A DNA stretch of 64,000 nucleotides from Rhinolophus ferrumequinum (Eukaryota; Chordata; Mammalia; Chiroptera; Rhinolophidae), in the NCBI RefSeq assembly GCF_004115265.2, contig NC_046287.1, positions 84,264,611-84,328,610 of the forward strand. The letters run 5' to 3'. Shown piece by piece: positions 12,610 through 29,539 of the stretch. The notes beneath the pieces were generated by a model. That model saw only the letters and a list, made by a program, of their open reading frames with translations, did no database searches and was not told where the DNA came from. A program made the position numbers and the translations under genes. Within the stretch, counting starts at the first letter, position 1, and every line of letters begins with the position of its first letter.

Positions 12610-13055
12610 GCCTTTTTTCCCCAATTTTTTTTTATTGTGGTAAAATACATATAACATTTACCATCTGAACCATTTTCAAGTGTACAAGTCAGTTGTATTA
12701 AGTATATTCATGCAGTTGTCCAAACTGTCACTACCATCCACCCCCAGAACTCTTTCGTTTTGCCAAAACTGAAACTATATCCATTAAAAACTCCCCATTT
12801 CCTCCTCTCCCTACCCCCTGGCAACCACCAACCTACTTTCTCACTGTTTGAATGTGACTCTAGGTAACTCAGATAAGTGGAATCACAGTGTTTGTTTTTA
12901 TGATTAGCTTATTTCACTTCGTATAATATTCTAAGGTTTATTCATGTTGTAGCATGTGTCTGAATTCCCTTCCCTTTTTTAGGCTGAATAATATTCCATT
13001 ATATGAATATGACACATTTTGCTCATCCATTCATCTCTAGCCTGTGGGTTTAACT
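12610..13055 (-). repeat. LINE-1 (L1M) 3' UTR, antisense
   Basis: 'ttattgtggtaaaatacatataacatttaccatctgaacc' and 'ctggcaaccaccaacctac' are hallmarks of the reverse complement of the L1M 3' UTR. A poly(T) at the left edge represents the tail. Confidence 0.8.
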
Positions 13056-13059
13056 GAGA

Positions 13060-14605
13060 AACATAATATTTATTGAAGTGTTTTAAAGTGTGAAAGTTTT
13101 GAAAGATAACTGATAGCTGGATTTCTCTACTTCTGTACATGACAGCTTATTAGCCTGGATGAGTTGGAGAGGGAAGAAGGATGAGATAAATCCACCTCCA
13201 CTTAAAGACACCATTTTGTCAAAGAAATATTCTTATAGAGACAAGACATTTTTTCTAGAGTATCAGGCATGCCTCTGACAGCCTCCCTGGGTCTGCATAT
13301 CAGCACAGACTTGTCAGTACCTTCAGAAGTATTTCAGAAGACTCATCTGTGAACTGATGTCAGCAAAAATGATGCCCAGGAATTAACAGGGACCAAAAAT
13401 TGGAGTGGGATTAGATGGGTAGGATTAGGAGAACTGCTGATGAATGGACTCTACCCTCACCCTTGGGTTAAAAAGGTAATGAGAAAAGGCAACAGCTGGA
13501 AATAAAAGTCCAGAGTGTTTTTTTGTTTTTTTTTAATTCAAATTTAACACTGGGAGATGCTGTAACATACTTCATTGCTAAGCAGATGGATCATATTGAG
13601 AGGGAATAGTTTAAGATAAAGTGTATTTTTTATAAGTGATAACATAAAATTCATGATGTGACAGGAAATAATGGGACCCAAGCATAAAAGTAGAGATAAA
13701 GAACGTAGCTGGGATTACAAGCAATTTCTCTCTTGTTAAGGGGTAGATGGCATAAACAATGGATTGTGAGTACTGGCATACTTTAAAATGTAATGGTTGG
13801 AAAATCTACCTCCAAAATTATCCGATTCATTTGAGAAGTAAGTTACAAACCATCTGATGAATGTAAGAGGAAAGACGGGTCTGTGAAAATCCATCGGTCA
13901 TACCAAAGGTTTGAAATACTATTTATTTTGCGTGGAAGTTGGAACTGGCATGCAAGACTTAATAATATTGTCAGGCATTTTTGAGAAATGACCAAAATTA
14001 CCTAATGGCATATTTACTGTGTCCCCTGGTAGAATTACTTCATTTTGGGAGCCAGAAACCTTAAGCCAGAAGATTTTATCTCTGCACGCATAGGGATTGC
14101 ACTTAAATATATAATTCAATTGTGTATGATGACGACATAACTTTACTACATTGTGCTATGAATTTACATGTTTTAAATTTTCCTACTAGGCAAAAAGTTA
14201 TGTTATCTTCCCATTTTAATTGGATAGCTAATAAATTCTTAACATGTTCTTGAAAATACTATGTAGCCAATGTTACTATGTAACACTCCTCTCCATACTG
14301 GTAGCATAGTTTATTTTTGTCACATCAAAGTGTATCTTGCAAATTTTCTTATTTATTCATCTTCCATTTTTTTTAAATCCAGATTTCCTCTAGGGAATTT
14401 GAATTTTATGTCCATAGAATCCCAGTGTGTCTGGTTCTCCGCTATATTTATCTTTAGACGTTTGTCATATCAAAGTAATATCTTACAATCTTTAAATTTT
14501 ATTGTGTCAACATTTACTCCATCAGTCTCATGTCCTATTTTTGACTGTGTTCTTTTTCTATTTTTGTCTTGAATCTATTCATTATTTTAACTACCTCCCC
14601 AGGAT
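13060..14605. other. Probable intron, nothing recognised
   Basis: AT-rich. No exon, promoter or repeat that I can name. Confidence 0.35.
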
Positions 14606-14609
14606 TCTA

Positions 14610-14820
14610 GATCTGTGCTGTCTAATACAGAAAGCACCGGTTGCATGTGGCTGTTAAATTTGTATTAATTAAAATTAAATAACTACTTAATAGCCTCAGT
14701 AATGCTAGCCAAATTTCAGGTGTTTTGTAACCACATATACCTGGTAGCTGCTGTACTGTACAATGCAGATACAGAGCATTTCCTTCATCACAGACAGTTC
14801 CATTAGTCTCCATCTTACAT
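14610..14820. repeat. hAT-Charlie-type DNA transposon relic
   Basis: 'ctgtgctgtctaatacag ... gttgcatgtggctgttaaat' and 'gctagccaaatttcaggtg' match the non-autonomous hAT-Charlie elements that begin 'cagtgctgtccaata'. Strongly diverged. Confidence 0.5.
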
Positions 14821-17305
14821 TTTTATTCTACTTTTCTGGCTTATCTTTGTTTTCTACTTCTCCATGTTACTTCCCTCTTATGGATTTCTTCAAATGAATT
14901 TTTCATTTTATTAACTTCTTGAGATAGGTGTTTATACCGTTTTTGTAATCCTTGTTTAATTAACAAACATTTAAGACAAAATTTTCTAAGAATAATGTTT
15001 TAGCTTTGTTCCATTGGTACTTTTACATAATATGTTCAAGTATTAATTTTCATAATGTACATTTAAAAATTTTTATGACAAGATTACTTAAAAGAGATTT
15101 CCCTTTTAATTTTCAGTTGACATTGTATCTTCTGTGGTTGTCATGTTCTGGTCTTCTTTATTAAATTAAGTCATAAAATTATTTTTGTCATATCATTCCT
15201 TTGTTTTCTTTATCAGTAACATGAATTTTATAGTTGTGGGCTTGTCTTTCACAGCTTTCAGTTTCTTTCTCATCCTTTCAATAGTTTTCACTTAATCCTT
15301 TTCTTTTGCTCATTTTAAAGCCTGTCATCCACATGAATGAGAGATTTTTTCACATTGTATCTTTTCCTTTCTCTTATTTCCCAATGTGGTCTCTTCTCTT
15401 AAATGGTTTTTAGTATATTTTTGAAAGTTTTGGAGCTTTGCAAAGTCATTTTTCCTACTCTTGTAAATCTTTAACTTTCATTCTTGTATTTCTGCTTTGA
15501 AGTTCTAATTAATGTTTTTAATTATTTTGTAATCCATCCATTACTAAAATTATTGGCTAATTTTTAAATGATATTCTGCTCCAGGGCAAAGGATTTCTTG
15601 ATTATGAATACTTAATTACCTTTTTACTCCTACCTCTTTGATACTTTAGCCTTTTTAATAGTTACTGCATTGATTACCTTTTTTTCAAGTAATTTTCACT
15701 GAATTCTCCTTAAACCACATGATGAATTCATGGTGATAGTTTGGAAAGGAATATGTGTCAGGATTGTGCTGTAGCAGGAACTCTTCCTGGCTCAAAATAA
15801 CAATTATTTAACACAGGACATTTGGAAAGTTAGTGGGACCTTGTTGGGGTTTTCTATTATCTAAGAAAGATCAGCTCTTGAGGGGTTGCTTTTTATTTAC
15901 AGTTCGTAACCACTCATGACCTTCTTTGATGTGTGCCAGTGGAAGCATGGACAAAGCACAGTGATACCTACATACGTTCTTCCCACTCGTAGGGCTGTTC
16001 TGTTTCACGTGCTTAGGGGTTCCCTGGGTATCCCTATATTTCATTAGAAGAAAAGTTCTAAAGGTAAAAAATTATTTTACATTTCAGTCTAAATTTGTCT
16101 TCAAGTCAAAACCCAACATAATCCCATAGGCAATCCGTATTAGTTTTGCTAGATCTTCCTTCTCTCATATTCTCTGGATAACTCAAATTGGTAAACCATA
16201 TTTATAATATCTTTCGGGCATTGTGGATATTGGCTACCTTCCCCCAGTTATCAGATCCTTACATTAATCTGGGGCTTCTCTTTCAGATCTGATTGAAAGC
16301 TTTGTCCTCCCTGTTGGGTGACTGACAGGAAAATAAGAGGAAACAGTGCCCAGAATCCAGCCACCATCTCTCAGACGTTTAAACAACTCTCCAGTTGCTC
16401 AGACCCCTTAACTCAACCCTGGAGGCAAAGGATTCAGATTCATCATCACAGTACATGCATACAACAGGCAGAGAGCAAAGCTCGGTAACCACCTTGACAT
16501 TGCCTGTTTCTGTGATGCTGAAGACATTCTCCTTCCTGTACATTACAGAGAAGATTCAAATTTCCAGGTATGGACCAATGTGTAGGAGGAGGGGTGTTCT
16601 CACTATTATGAGAAGAGCAGGTACCTCAGAGCTCATGGTAGAGGCAGGTGTTTAAGGGGTGTAGAGCATAGGGCCCAGTCCAAGCGCTCTGAAAGGGAAA
16701 ACACTGTATAAGAGCTCAGGACACAATTGGAGCAGGGTATCCAACCACTTTCTGGCCTTGTAGCGATGGAGGAGGACAGCAAGGGTTCAGAGGTAGAACC
16801 TTGGGCCCTCTCTGTTTTAGAGATGAATGTCAGTTTTCTCCCTCTACAGAGTTTGTAGGCTTTGGAAGATGCTCGTTGAACATTCTGCACTATGGAGATG
16901 TGTACCTGACACCTTGCAGGGTATGTATGGGCTCTACTTGGGAAAATGCTTGAGGGGCTCCGTGGTGTACCTGGGATGGCAGTTCTCACACAGAAGCCAT
17001 CCCAGTCTCCTTGAGGGGGTACACATAATGTTTCGTTGGAGTTCTGATATTGTCCAACGGCATTGAACATCAATCATTCCACTTCCTGTTGAAGGCAGTT
17101 GATTTTAGTCCCTTAATCGTCAGAATGTTTGGCTATTGCAGGGAGAGGCCCCCGTTATAAGGCATCTTTTCTAGAGGTACATGGGACCAGGGTTCCAGTC
17201 ACTGAGTGTGGGAGGCTACCTGATCTGAGGTGTAAATGGTTCTGAAATAATTCCTGCGTTAATCAAGGAAGTTGGCAAGAAGATGTAAGTAATTACAGCA
17301 GCGAC
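14820..17305. other. Probable intron, nothing recognised
   Basis: 14820-16330 is very AT-rich and may be old L1 sequence too drifted to name. 16340-17080 is of ordinary composition. A possible donor at about 16566 ('tttccag|gtatgg') is unsupported by any reading frame or paralogue. Confidence 0.3.
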
Positions 17306-17309
17306 TCAC

Positions 17310-17490
17310 AGTGTTCCAAGTGTGAGCACTTTACACTCATTACTCCATTTTTACCTCTCAACAATCCTGTGAAGGAGTAGGGGCCATCTCTCCATTTGTA
17401 CATCACCAGCATGTGGGGAAGCCTGGCTGGGGCCCTGGTAGGCTGAGTCCATAGCCTGGGCCCTTGGCCTCTGAGCTCTCCAGCTCCAGG
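17310..17490 (-). repeat. MIR SINE, antisense
   Basis: 'cactttacactcattactcc', 'ctctcaacaatcctgtgaagg' and 'catctctccatttgtacatc' follow the reverse complement of the MIR core. Confidence 0.65.
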
Positions 17491-18099
17491 AGAAACTAGT
17501 TCAACATTCTTTGGCCTCAGGGCACTAGAACGTCGCGATGCTGATGGTGACAATGATGATGATGATGGCAGGTTTTTAAAAATCAAATGCTTGTACTTAA
17601 ATGAATATGTACTTCTTGGTTTTCTTCAAAAACAGTTTGTTCTTTTACATCTCTGTATCTACATATATCTTGAGATGTTATTAGTTTTTCAGATGTTTGA
17701 TATTTTTAAGAACAGTTAAAGCACATCCTATTTATAGGAAAAGCTAAATTATTTATTGTGTGAAGCTCTAACATTTTGAAACTTGTATTTTACAGTTCCT
17801 AATCATTAGCTAAATCTGACTTGAAGAGACCTACAGTGAAATGGTTTTCTATTTCTTGGTGGTAAATTATGTACACTCTAGATACCTGAATAATAGGTCT
17901 TTTGAATATATATTTTAAGCACAAGTGTTTCTCCTTATATAGAGTCGCCCTAATGCTCACAGCATGAAAGATATTAATAGATTATAAGTCCTCTTAAAGA
18001 GCAGGATCAATCTCTTAGCTTTTCTATAGTATTGCCCATAACAACCAACACCCACAAAATAGTGACACTTCGAGGAAAAGAGATGAAGGTTGCCTTTGA

Positions 18100-19670
18100 G
18101 ACTTTTAGAAAAATAAAGAATTAAAGGACATAATCTTTTGGTGAAATAATAGACAAATAGATCATTGAAACATACTACCGAGCCTAGAAATAAACCTACA
18201 CAAATATAGTCTTTGTGTGGTTATATCTGATATTTGACAAAGAAGCGAAAACAATACAACGGAGGGAAAAAAGTCTTCAACAAGGGGAGGGTAACAACTG
18301 GATATCCACATACAAAAAAATAAATCTGGACACAGACGTTACACCGTTTTCAAAAATTATCTGAAAATATATAATCAACCTAAATAAAAAAACAAACTAT
18401 AAAACTCCTAGAAGAAAACATAGGAGAAAAATCTAGGTGAATTTGGGTTTGACAATGACTTTAGATCAATACCAAAGGCATTATCTATGAAAGAAATAAT
18501 TGATAAGCTGGATTTGATTGAAATTAAAAACTTCTACTATGTGAAAAACACTGTCAAGAAAATGAAAAGACAAGCCACAGGCTGGGAGAAAATATTTGCA
18601 AAACATATTTGATAAAGGACTGTTATCCATAACGTATAAAATATTCTTAAAACTGAACAATAGGAAAATGAACAATCCCATGAGAATGGGCAAAAGATCT
18701 GAACAGGCAATTCACCAAAGAAAACATACAGCTGGGAACTAAGCATATGAAAAAATGCTCAACATATAAAGTCATTCGGGATTTGCAAATCAAAATAAAA
18801 GTGAGATACCACTAGATGCCTATTAGAAAATCCACAATACTGAGAACACCAAATGCTGGTGAGAAGCAACTGGCATTCTCATTCTTTGTTGGTAGGATTG
18901 CAAACTGGTACAGCCACTTTGGAAGACAATTTAGAAGTTTTTTTACAAAATTAAACATACTCTTACTATACTATCCTTCCGTCATGTTTCTTGCTCTTGA
19001 TGCAAATGAGTTGGAAAACATGGGGACAAGAATCTGCCCGTGAATAATTTATAGCATCTTTATTCATAATTGCCAAAACTTGGCAGCATCGATGCTGTCC
19101 TTCCTTAGGACAATTAATTTGGATAAATAAATTGTGGTATATCCAAACAATGGAATATTATTCAGCAGTTAAAAGCAATGAGCTATCAAGCCATGAAGAC
19201 ACATGGAGGAACTTTAAATGCATGTCACTAAGTGAAAGAAACCAATCTGAAAAGGCTACGTATTGTGTGATTCCAACTATATGACATTCTGGAGAAGTCA
19301 AAACTATGAAGATAGTAAAAAGATCAGTGGGGTGGTGGGGAGGAATGAATATGCAGAGCACAGAGGGTTTTTAGGGGAATGGATCTGTTCTATACAATAC
19401 TACAGTGGTGGGTACGTGTCCTTATACATTTATCCAAACCCATACAATGCAGAACACCAAGAGGGGGAACCCTAAGGTAAACTAGGGACTGTGGGTGATA
19501 ATGGTGTGTCAGTGTTGGTTCATTGGCTAACAAATGTTCCACTCTGGTGGGGCATGTTGATAATGGGGCAGACTGTTTGTGGGGACAGGAGGTATATGGG
19601 AACTGTCTGTACTTGCCCCTCAATTTTGCTTTGAACCTAAAATGACTCAAAAATGAAGTGTTTTCAGAAA
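18100..19670 (+). repeat. LINE-1 ORF2 end and 3' UTR fragment
   Basis: The text runs in L1 ORF2 order: 'tttgacaaagaagcgaaaac', 'aagcaactggcattctcatt', 'ggtacagccactttggaag', 'ataattgccaaaacttgg', 'aatggaatattattcagc'. It ends near 19670 after a 3' UTR with 'gactgtgggtgataatgg'. The open frames are broken and it cannot be active. Confidence 0.85.
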
Positions 19671-21080
19671 AAGAATGAAAGGACATCATGTTTTCCTTAA
19701 TTGCATCTATATGATTTACCTAGTTAGTGAGAAAATGTTATGTTCAAAAAGGCATGCCTTGATGAGATTTATATTGACTGGCATCTAGATTAATCAAAGT
19801 GCACCTTTAGATTTATATGATTGATGAGGTTATCAACTGCTTATAAAGATAGATCAACCATCAAAAGACTGACTTATCTAGAAAAGAAAGAAGTTCTGAG
19901 GTCCTTTGTGTGGCGACTGCATCAATAAAGGGTGGCTTCATTGGCTTTTCCATCTATTTAAGTTTTGTTAAGTACTGGAGAGAATTTTTACCAGGATAGA
20001 CAGACTCCTTTGTTTCAAAAATGAATTTACAATGGGAAAATAATTGCTTGACTGCAAGCATTAGGGGGCAGGCAACCTTGAGGACAGGTTTTCCTTATTG
20101 TGGACATGAAATTCCTCTGTATTTATAATTTATCATGGTCAAGGGAAGCTTCCCTAATCTTACCATTCCTTTGTTGATTTTTCTGCATTTAGATAGTGGG
20201 GGGATAGAGCATGCATGAATGAATGCATGAATGCATGAATGCATGCATGAATGAGTGAATGAATGATAGATGAGCAGCCTGAAAGAATAGTAGAGTTCTA
20301 TTTATTTCAAAGCAGAGGGAAAGGAAAAGACTCTGGTTTCAGTTCAGTGAAAGTATCTCTGTGTAATTGAGATTTAAACTGAAACTGAAGTAAATGTGTG
20401 TGGGGTGGGAAGTTTGTGTATATGGATTAGGGTGGAAATGAAGGCTGATAATAGTGACCTTTGTAGAGATAATAATGTATTTTTTTGGTTCAGCAAAGTC
20501 ATGTAAAATAGTCAGATGTCTGATGGAGCCATTAACTAAAATTGGAGAGTAGAGGAGAATGATTTTTATATTTGGAGCGGTGGAGGTATTGTCCTGAGAA
20601 ATATTTCATTTTAGGTGTAAGTTTGCAAGCATCGGTAATAGCTCAGAAGTGGAATCCAGACAAGAAATTGGTCACTTTCAATTTAGAAATAGCAGTAGAA
20701 GAAATTGCAGCAATTGCATAGATGCGTGAATCTGCCAGGACACTGTATAAAAAGAAAATGGGGAGTCTTGAGACCTGCCAATAGCACTGAGGAATTCTTT
20801 GTAGATGACTTGGGAGTAGGACTGGTTATAGAAGAGACTGAAGACATAGATGAGATGGAGGTGTCCTATAAGGAAGGCTAGGAAAATACCTTAAAAAGAG
20901 GTATTTGTTTCCAAGTAAGGTTTTATTTATAGGGAGATAACTGACAATATTAACAATATGTATTTATAAAATAATCATTGGTGGTCTTTGCAAATCAAAG
21001 GGTGAGGAAATGATAATTGCACTTCCAGTTTGATTGTGTAGAGGATAGAAGAGCAGGAACTTGAGAGAACATAGGTTCAA
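19670..21080. other. Probable intron; gaatgcat-type tandem repeat at 20213-20267
   Basis: Only a short tandem repeat of 'gaatgcat'/'gaatgaat' units stands out. No exon or named repeat is supported in the rest. Confidence 0.4.
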
Positions 21081-21084
21081 AATT

Positions 21085-21162
21085 GTGAGGAAATAAATTT
21101 CTGTTGTTTGAGCCACCCAGTCTGTGGTACTTTGTTACAGCAGCCTTAGCAAACTAATACAA
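21085..21162 (+). repeat. MaLR (MLT1/MST) LTR 3' end fossil
   Basis: 'aataaatttctgttgtttgagccacccagtctgtggtac' followed by 'agcaaactaatac' is the standard 3' end of MLT1-type LTRs. Only the terminal piece is recognisable. Very old. Confidence 0.8.
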
Positions 21163-21347
21163 TCTGTGTGTAGATATCCTCATTTGCTGAAAGATGAGAC
21201 TGTGTAGATTCAGAAGGCATGGAGAAGACTTGAAATATTTATGGAGTATAGAAGAATGATTTACTTCAGGATATAGTAGAGTTCCCAGATACATTTGAAA
21301 ACCACTAAGAGTAATGATTCCGTGCTTAGACAGGGATCAACCCCTTG

Positions 21348-21350
<3 letters not shown>

Positions 21351-21439
<89 letters not shown>
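21351..21439. repeat. Long (TG)n microsatellite
   Basis: About 44 uninterrupted TG units. The long TGTG open frames on both strands over it are artefacts of the dinucleotide repeat. Confidence 0.97.
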
Positions 21440-21442
<3 letters not shown>

Positions 21443-21799
21443 GCAGTCCTGAAAAAGGCAGGTACATGGAGTCACTTGCTTTTGGGATCGAAAATATGGT
21501 TAATAGTCCAAGGGAAATAAGAAAAAGTGCTGGTCTTGGTAAGTGTTGAAATGAGTAAGTGCATAATATTGGGCAAGAAAAATGAAGAGAGATATAGCCT
21601 GATGTTTGAGAGGTGACGTCAATGCACTGGAAGTTCCTATGTGGCAGAGAACCTGAGTTCTCTGTAATTTTGTGGAAATGTAAGAAGCAAAAGAGGTGGT
21701 AGTAAGAGGGAAGGGGCCTCTGATTATTGTCATAGGAGATATTCAGGTAAAACCTAGTGATGGTATGTAATTTTTAGGGAATTTGAGCATAGTAGACAG

Positions 21800-21970
21800 G
21801 CAGAGCAAAATATACATTATACATGGGTCATTTTCTAGCTGTGTAACTTTGTTATATTACTGAAGTTTTTGAACCTCTTCTGTTTATGTCATTTATTGGT
21901 AAATAAACTAATCAGGTTTACTGTGAGGATTAAATAAGTGAATATATGTAAATATCTAAGCATAGAGTCA
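21800..21970 (+). repeat. MIR SINE
   Basis: 'tttctagctgtgtaactttg', then 'gaacctcttctgtttatgtc', then 'gaggattaaataagtgaat' follows the 3' half of MIR. A TG-rich stretch lies at 22125-22210. From 22260 to 23020 I recognise nothing. Confidence 0.65.
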
Positions 21971-23019
21971 TGTTTGATACAAATTTATCTTTTTCTTTTT
22001 CTGGACCTCAGGTACAAATGGGTGAGTTAATCCTACTTTTGTTTATGGCATATTATCATCATTTTTTCCATGAAATACATTTTATTGGTAATGTAGGGGA
22101 GAATTTACAGTTTATAAGTGCTTTCTGTGTGTGTGTGTGTCAAACACACATTTGTGTATATTGCCTGTATATGCACATACATACACATATGTGTGTGTGT
22201 TTGTGTGTAATGAAATGCAGGGTTACTGCAGCTAATGAACATTAATATATAATAAGATTTCAAGGATTTCAGCTACTACCTTACGAAAATATGAGATGGA
22301 CCCACTAGAGTTCCTCCTACACCCCAGCCGTTCTGTGTTCTCTGGGCATCCTTGGCCTAGAGGATTGAGGCAGTACATGACAGTAACATTGTGATTCATG
22401 CATGTACTCCTGCTACTTTCTGATGCAGGGGATTTTAAGGACTGGACTAACGCATGTGTGCCATTTAGCCCTCCAAATGGAGTAAGTCGTTGAATTAACT
22501 CCCGTCAAAAATAGATTCTTTAGTCGCTTGCTGTCCAAGTCCAGGGGGACTCGAGAGCAGGAAGGGAGTAAGAGTCCACAGGGCTCCATGGATGATGGAG
22601 AACCACTGCTAGTGCACAAAGCTAGAATAATGAAATCAGAAATTCCACAGTATTTATCTGCAGGTAGAAACTAAAATCTATATGTGGCATGAGGCAAGGA
22701 TCACTATGCTTGGAAATCAGGGAGGCAATTGAATAACTGGATGCCGTGGCCTAATTAACAAACACAACTCAAAACTTGCGATATTCTTATCCATAAGATA
22801 TCTGTATTTCTGGGGGGTTTTTGTTATCAACTATAGTCATTGTCTTCTTTCTTTTACCCTGGGGGAGGAGGAGAGTCCACTGCATTTCTCGTAGAGTACA
22901 CTGCATGTTTGTTGGTTAGACTGGGAGTCACAGCCAGGTGAACACTGGGGCTTCATGACATGAGGGTCTGGAAATTGTGCATACGACTGGAGTCACATGG
23001 CTTCTTTCTCTGTCCCCAG

Positions 23020-23093
23020 CTTTGCCTGCTTAGTGCTTGGACTGTCTGTGACTGAAAACCAGAGAAAGACAGCTGGCAACTGAGTTATTGACA

Positions 23094-23105
<12 letters not shown>
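23020..23105 (+). other. ZNF705: Exon with start codon of the ZNF705-like gene
   Basis: Acceptor after 'ctttctctgtccccag' (exon start 23020), ATG at 23094, four codons (M-Q-P-L), then donor gtgagt at 23106. The - strand paralogue keeps the same exon at 42012-42098 with the same layout, which confirms the start. Confidence 0.85.
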
Positions 23106-27362
<4,257 letters not shown>

Positions 27363-27760
27363 CATGGTATTATACATGTAATGAATGTGGAAGAGACTCA
27401 CACATTGAAGAAACACTGTAATAAATGTGGAAAATCCTACAGTCATCCTTACTCATTTGACATAATGAAGTTTATATGGAGGAGAATCCATATGTGTAAC
27501 ATCTGTGTGGCAAAACCTTCAGTCAGTGATCTGATCATAGATGACATAGAACTCACTGGAAAAATAAGGAATGCAGAAGTCTTCAGCAACAGCTCTAAAG
27601 TTTAAATACACAAAAGAATTTGCACAGGGGAGAACCCCTAGGTATGTAATCTGTGGGAATGCTTTCATTTCTAATTCATGGTTAAACAACATGAGCAAAC
27701 TCCACTTGAGAGAACGCTTCGGTTTGTAATCACTGTGAACAAATACTCAGCCAAGCACAA
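27363..27760 (+). pseudogene. Fossil zinc finger tail beyond the present stop codon
   Basis: After the stop, finger-like pieces continue in shifting frames: CNKCGKSYSHPYSFD (about 27417), CNICVAKPSVSDL (about 27500), 'gtaatctgtgggaatgctttc' (about 27636) and 'ttcggtttgtaatcactgtg' (about 27718). They keep the roughly 84-base finger spacing in part. The ancestral finger array was therefore longer, and the present end near residue 320 came from truncation followed by decay of the rest. Confidence 0.7.
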
Positions 27761-28233
27761 GGCATGGTGTGCATAAGAAAACTCAGTGAAGGAATAACCA
27801 TTAGAACAGGTGTGAGAGGGTAAAAACCTTGAGGAATACCAAATAATTCATCCTTGAGAAGTGATTCAATGAAAAATTATGAGAAATCCTTTATTCATAC
27901 AGGAACACTTGTGGCACGTGAGGATTCAGACTGTACAAAATGCTTCTGGTATCATGAAAGAAGGGAAGTCTTCAGTGAGCACTTATTTTATAGTCAACGT
28001 TACAGTTCTCGCCCTGAGGAATAGTCCTAAAATCAAAGTAGAGAAAACTTCAGCTAGATTTCGCATCAGAAAAATCAGTCTGTGGGTAGGGGGAAACTCT
28101 CTAAGAGAGCCTTTTAACATGCTATTTGCAAATAATTCAGAATTTTGAGAAAATAACTATTCATGAGGAAAATGTGGCATGTAAATGCAAGATAGAGTGA
28201 TTTGGGAATGCAGAATTCAGAATTTTGTAAGAA

Positions 28234-28239
28234 ATTAAA
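28234..28239 (+). terminator. Possible poly(A) signal of the ZNF705-like gene
   Basis: An ATTAAA hexamer about 870 bases past the stop codon, in AT-rich sequence. Other sites are possible; nothing decides between them. Confidence 0.25.
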
Positions 28240-28289
28240 CTTGTTCAATTGCTTGTAAATATTTAAATAGTAAACCACGTTACTGAAAA

Positions 28290-29300
28290 ATCTAATCTGT
28301 TGGTGAAATTCTAGTGTTCTTTATGTCGTTGTAGACACATACAGTTGAGTTGGCACTCCGTGGTATGTGGGTTAGAGATTCAGCCTAACTCTGAGTCTTC
28401 CCTTTCTCCAACAGCTCCTTTCACACAGCTCAGCCTCACTATTCCTACCAACATCAGCTATCTCCATCTGTGCCCTGGTGGTGACACAACAGGGACCTTC
28501 AGCCCACTTGATAGGTTTCTCTGTGCTAGGACCCTGGCCTAGCAGGGTTATGGGGGCAGTATCAGACATCTAGTATGAACCATTGGATAGTCCCCGGCCA
28601 TGTCTCTGCCCCTGAGGAGCTCTGTGGGGTCAGACGGGTAGCTCTGCCCTTCCTGACCAAGAACTCTCCTTGGGTTTTTTCCATGACGTTTCTGATTTGA
28701 ACTAAGTGGGGGCAGGAGTTCCTCCCATGGCCCCATCCCACATCTTATCAGGTGAGTCCTGAGTTACGCACCTACTCATTCCCCAAACAGCCACTGCTGT
28801 GCTTCCCCCACACAGTCCTGAAAAGAAAACTCCAGCAATTTAAAATCCCCTAACCTGTCAGGCACTGCATAAGCCCTTCTTATGATTAACTTTATGTATT
28901 TTTCCACAAGCAAAATGAAAGCTCTTACAAAGGAAGTCTCCCTTTCTTTGCCCAGGGCTTCAAAGTATATTATCCTTCTACAAGCCCCAATATTGGATCT
29001 AAACCTCAAGGGAAAATGCTCTCAAGAGATAACTCGGATGATCCGTGCTCTCAAACTGGCACAATCCCCAAATCAGCCTGAGACCAATGAAATGAGCACA
29101 TCTCTGGGTGAAACTGATACATCATTATATTTTTAAAATCCCCACAAGTGATTCTACTGCCCATCCAGGGGGAAACAGTCAAGTCATGTGAGGATTTTGA
29201 GCAACTAAAATTCAACATCTTGGCACCTTGGCTGGAGAGGTAGGGGTTGTAATCAGCCAGGAACCCATGGACGTGTGAACAAGGGTTACAGAGAACAAAT
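28290..29300. other. Unrecognised, moderately GC-rich intergenic DNA
   Basis: No exon or named repeat can be supported. Open frames of 62-84 codons here lie on both strands without motifs. Confidence 0.35.
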
Positions 29301-29302
29301 TA

Positions 29303-29535
29303 ATGGTTAGAAGTTCAGACCCTGGAGACAGACCCCATGGGTTCTAATTTCCACTGGCACAGCCCATGAGATCTTGTTACTGAACCTTTCTGTGACTCAG
29401 TGTCCTCAATTCTAAGGTAGAAGTAGCTTAGTGCCTTTATTTTAGAGTTATGAGTACTACTGTGTGGTGATACTGTATATATGCACCGAGTTATTACAGG
29501 TAGTAAGTAGGCTTGTTTGCAAATAAAGGCTGCTT
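29303..29535 (+). repeat. MIR SINE
   Basis: Near-complete core: 'ttagaagttcagaccctgg', 'gggttctaatttccactggc', 'actgaacctttctgtgactcag', 'attctaaggtagaag' in the correct order. Confidence 0.8.
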
Positions 29536-29539
29536 TACA

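Noticed and set aside
16633-17073. 146-codon - strand frame
   Set aside because: No known domain, start context or splice support; probably chance.
18100-19670. A possible active LINE-1
   Set aside because: Only the 3' part is present and its frames are broken throughout.
21261-21520. Open frames of about 68 codons on both strands
   Set aside because: They consist mostly of the (TG)n microsatellite.
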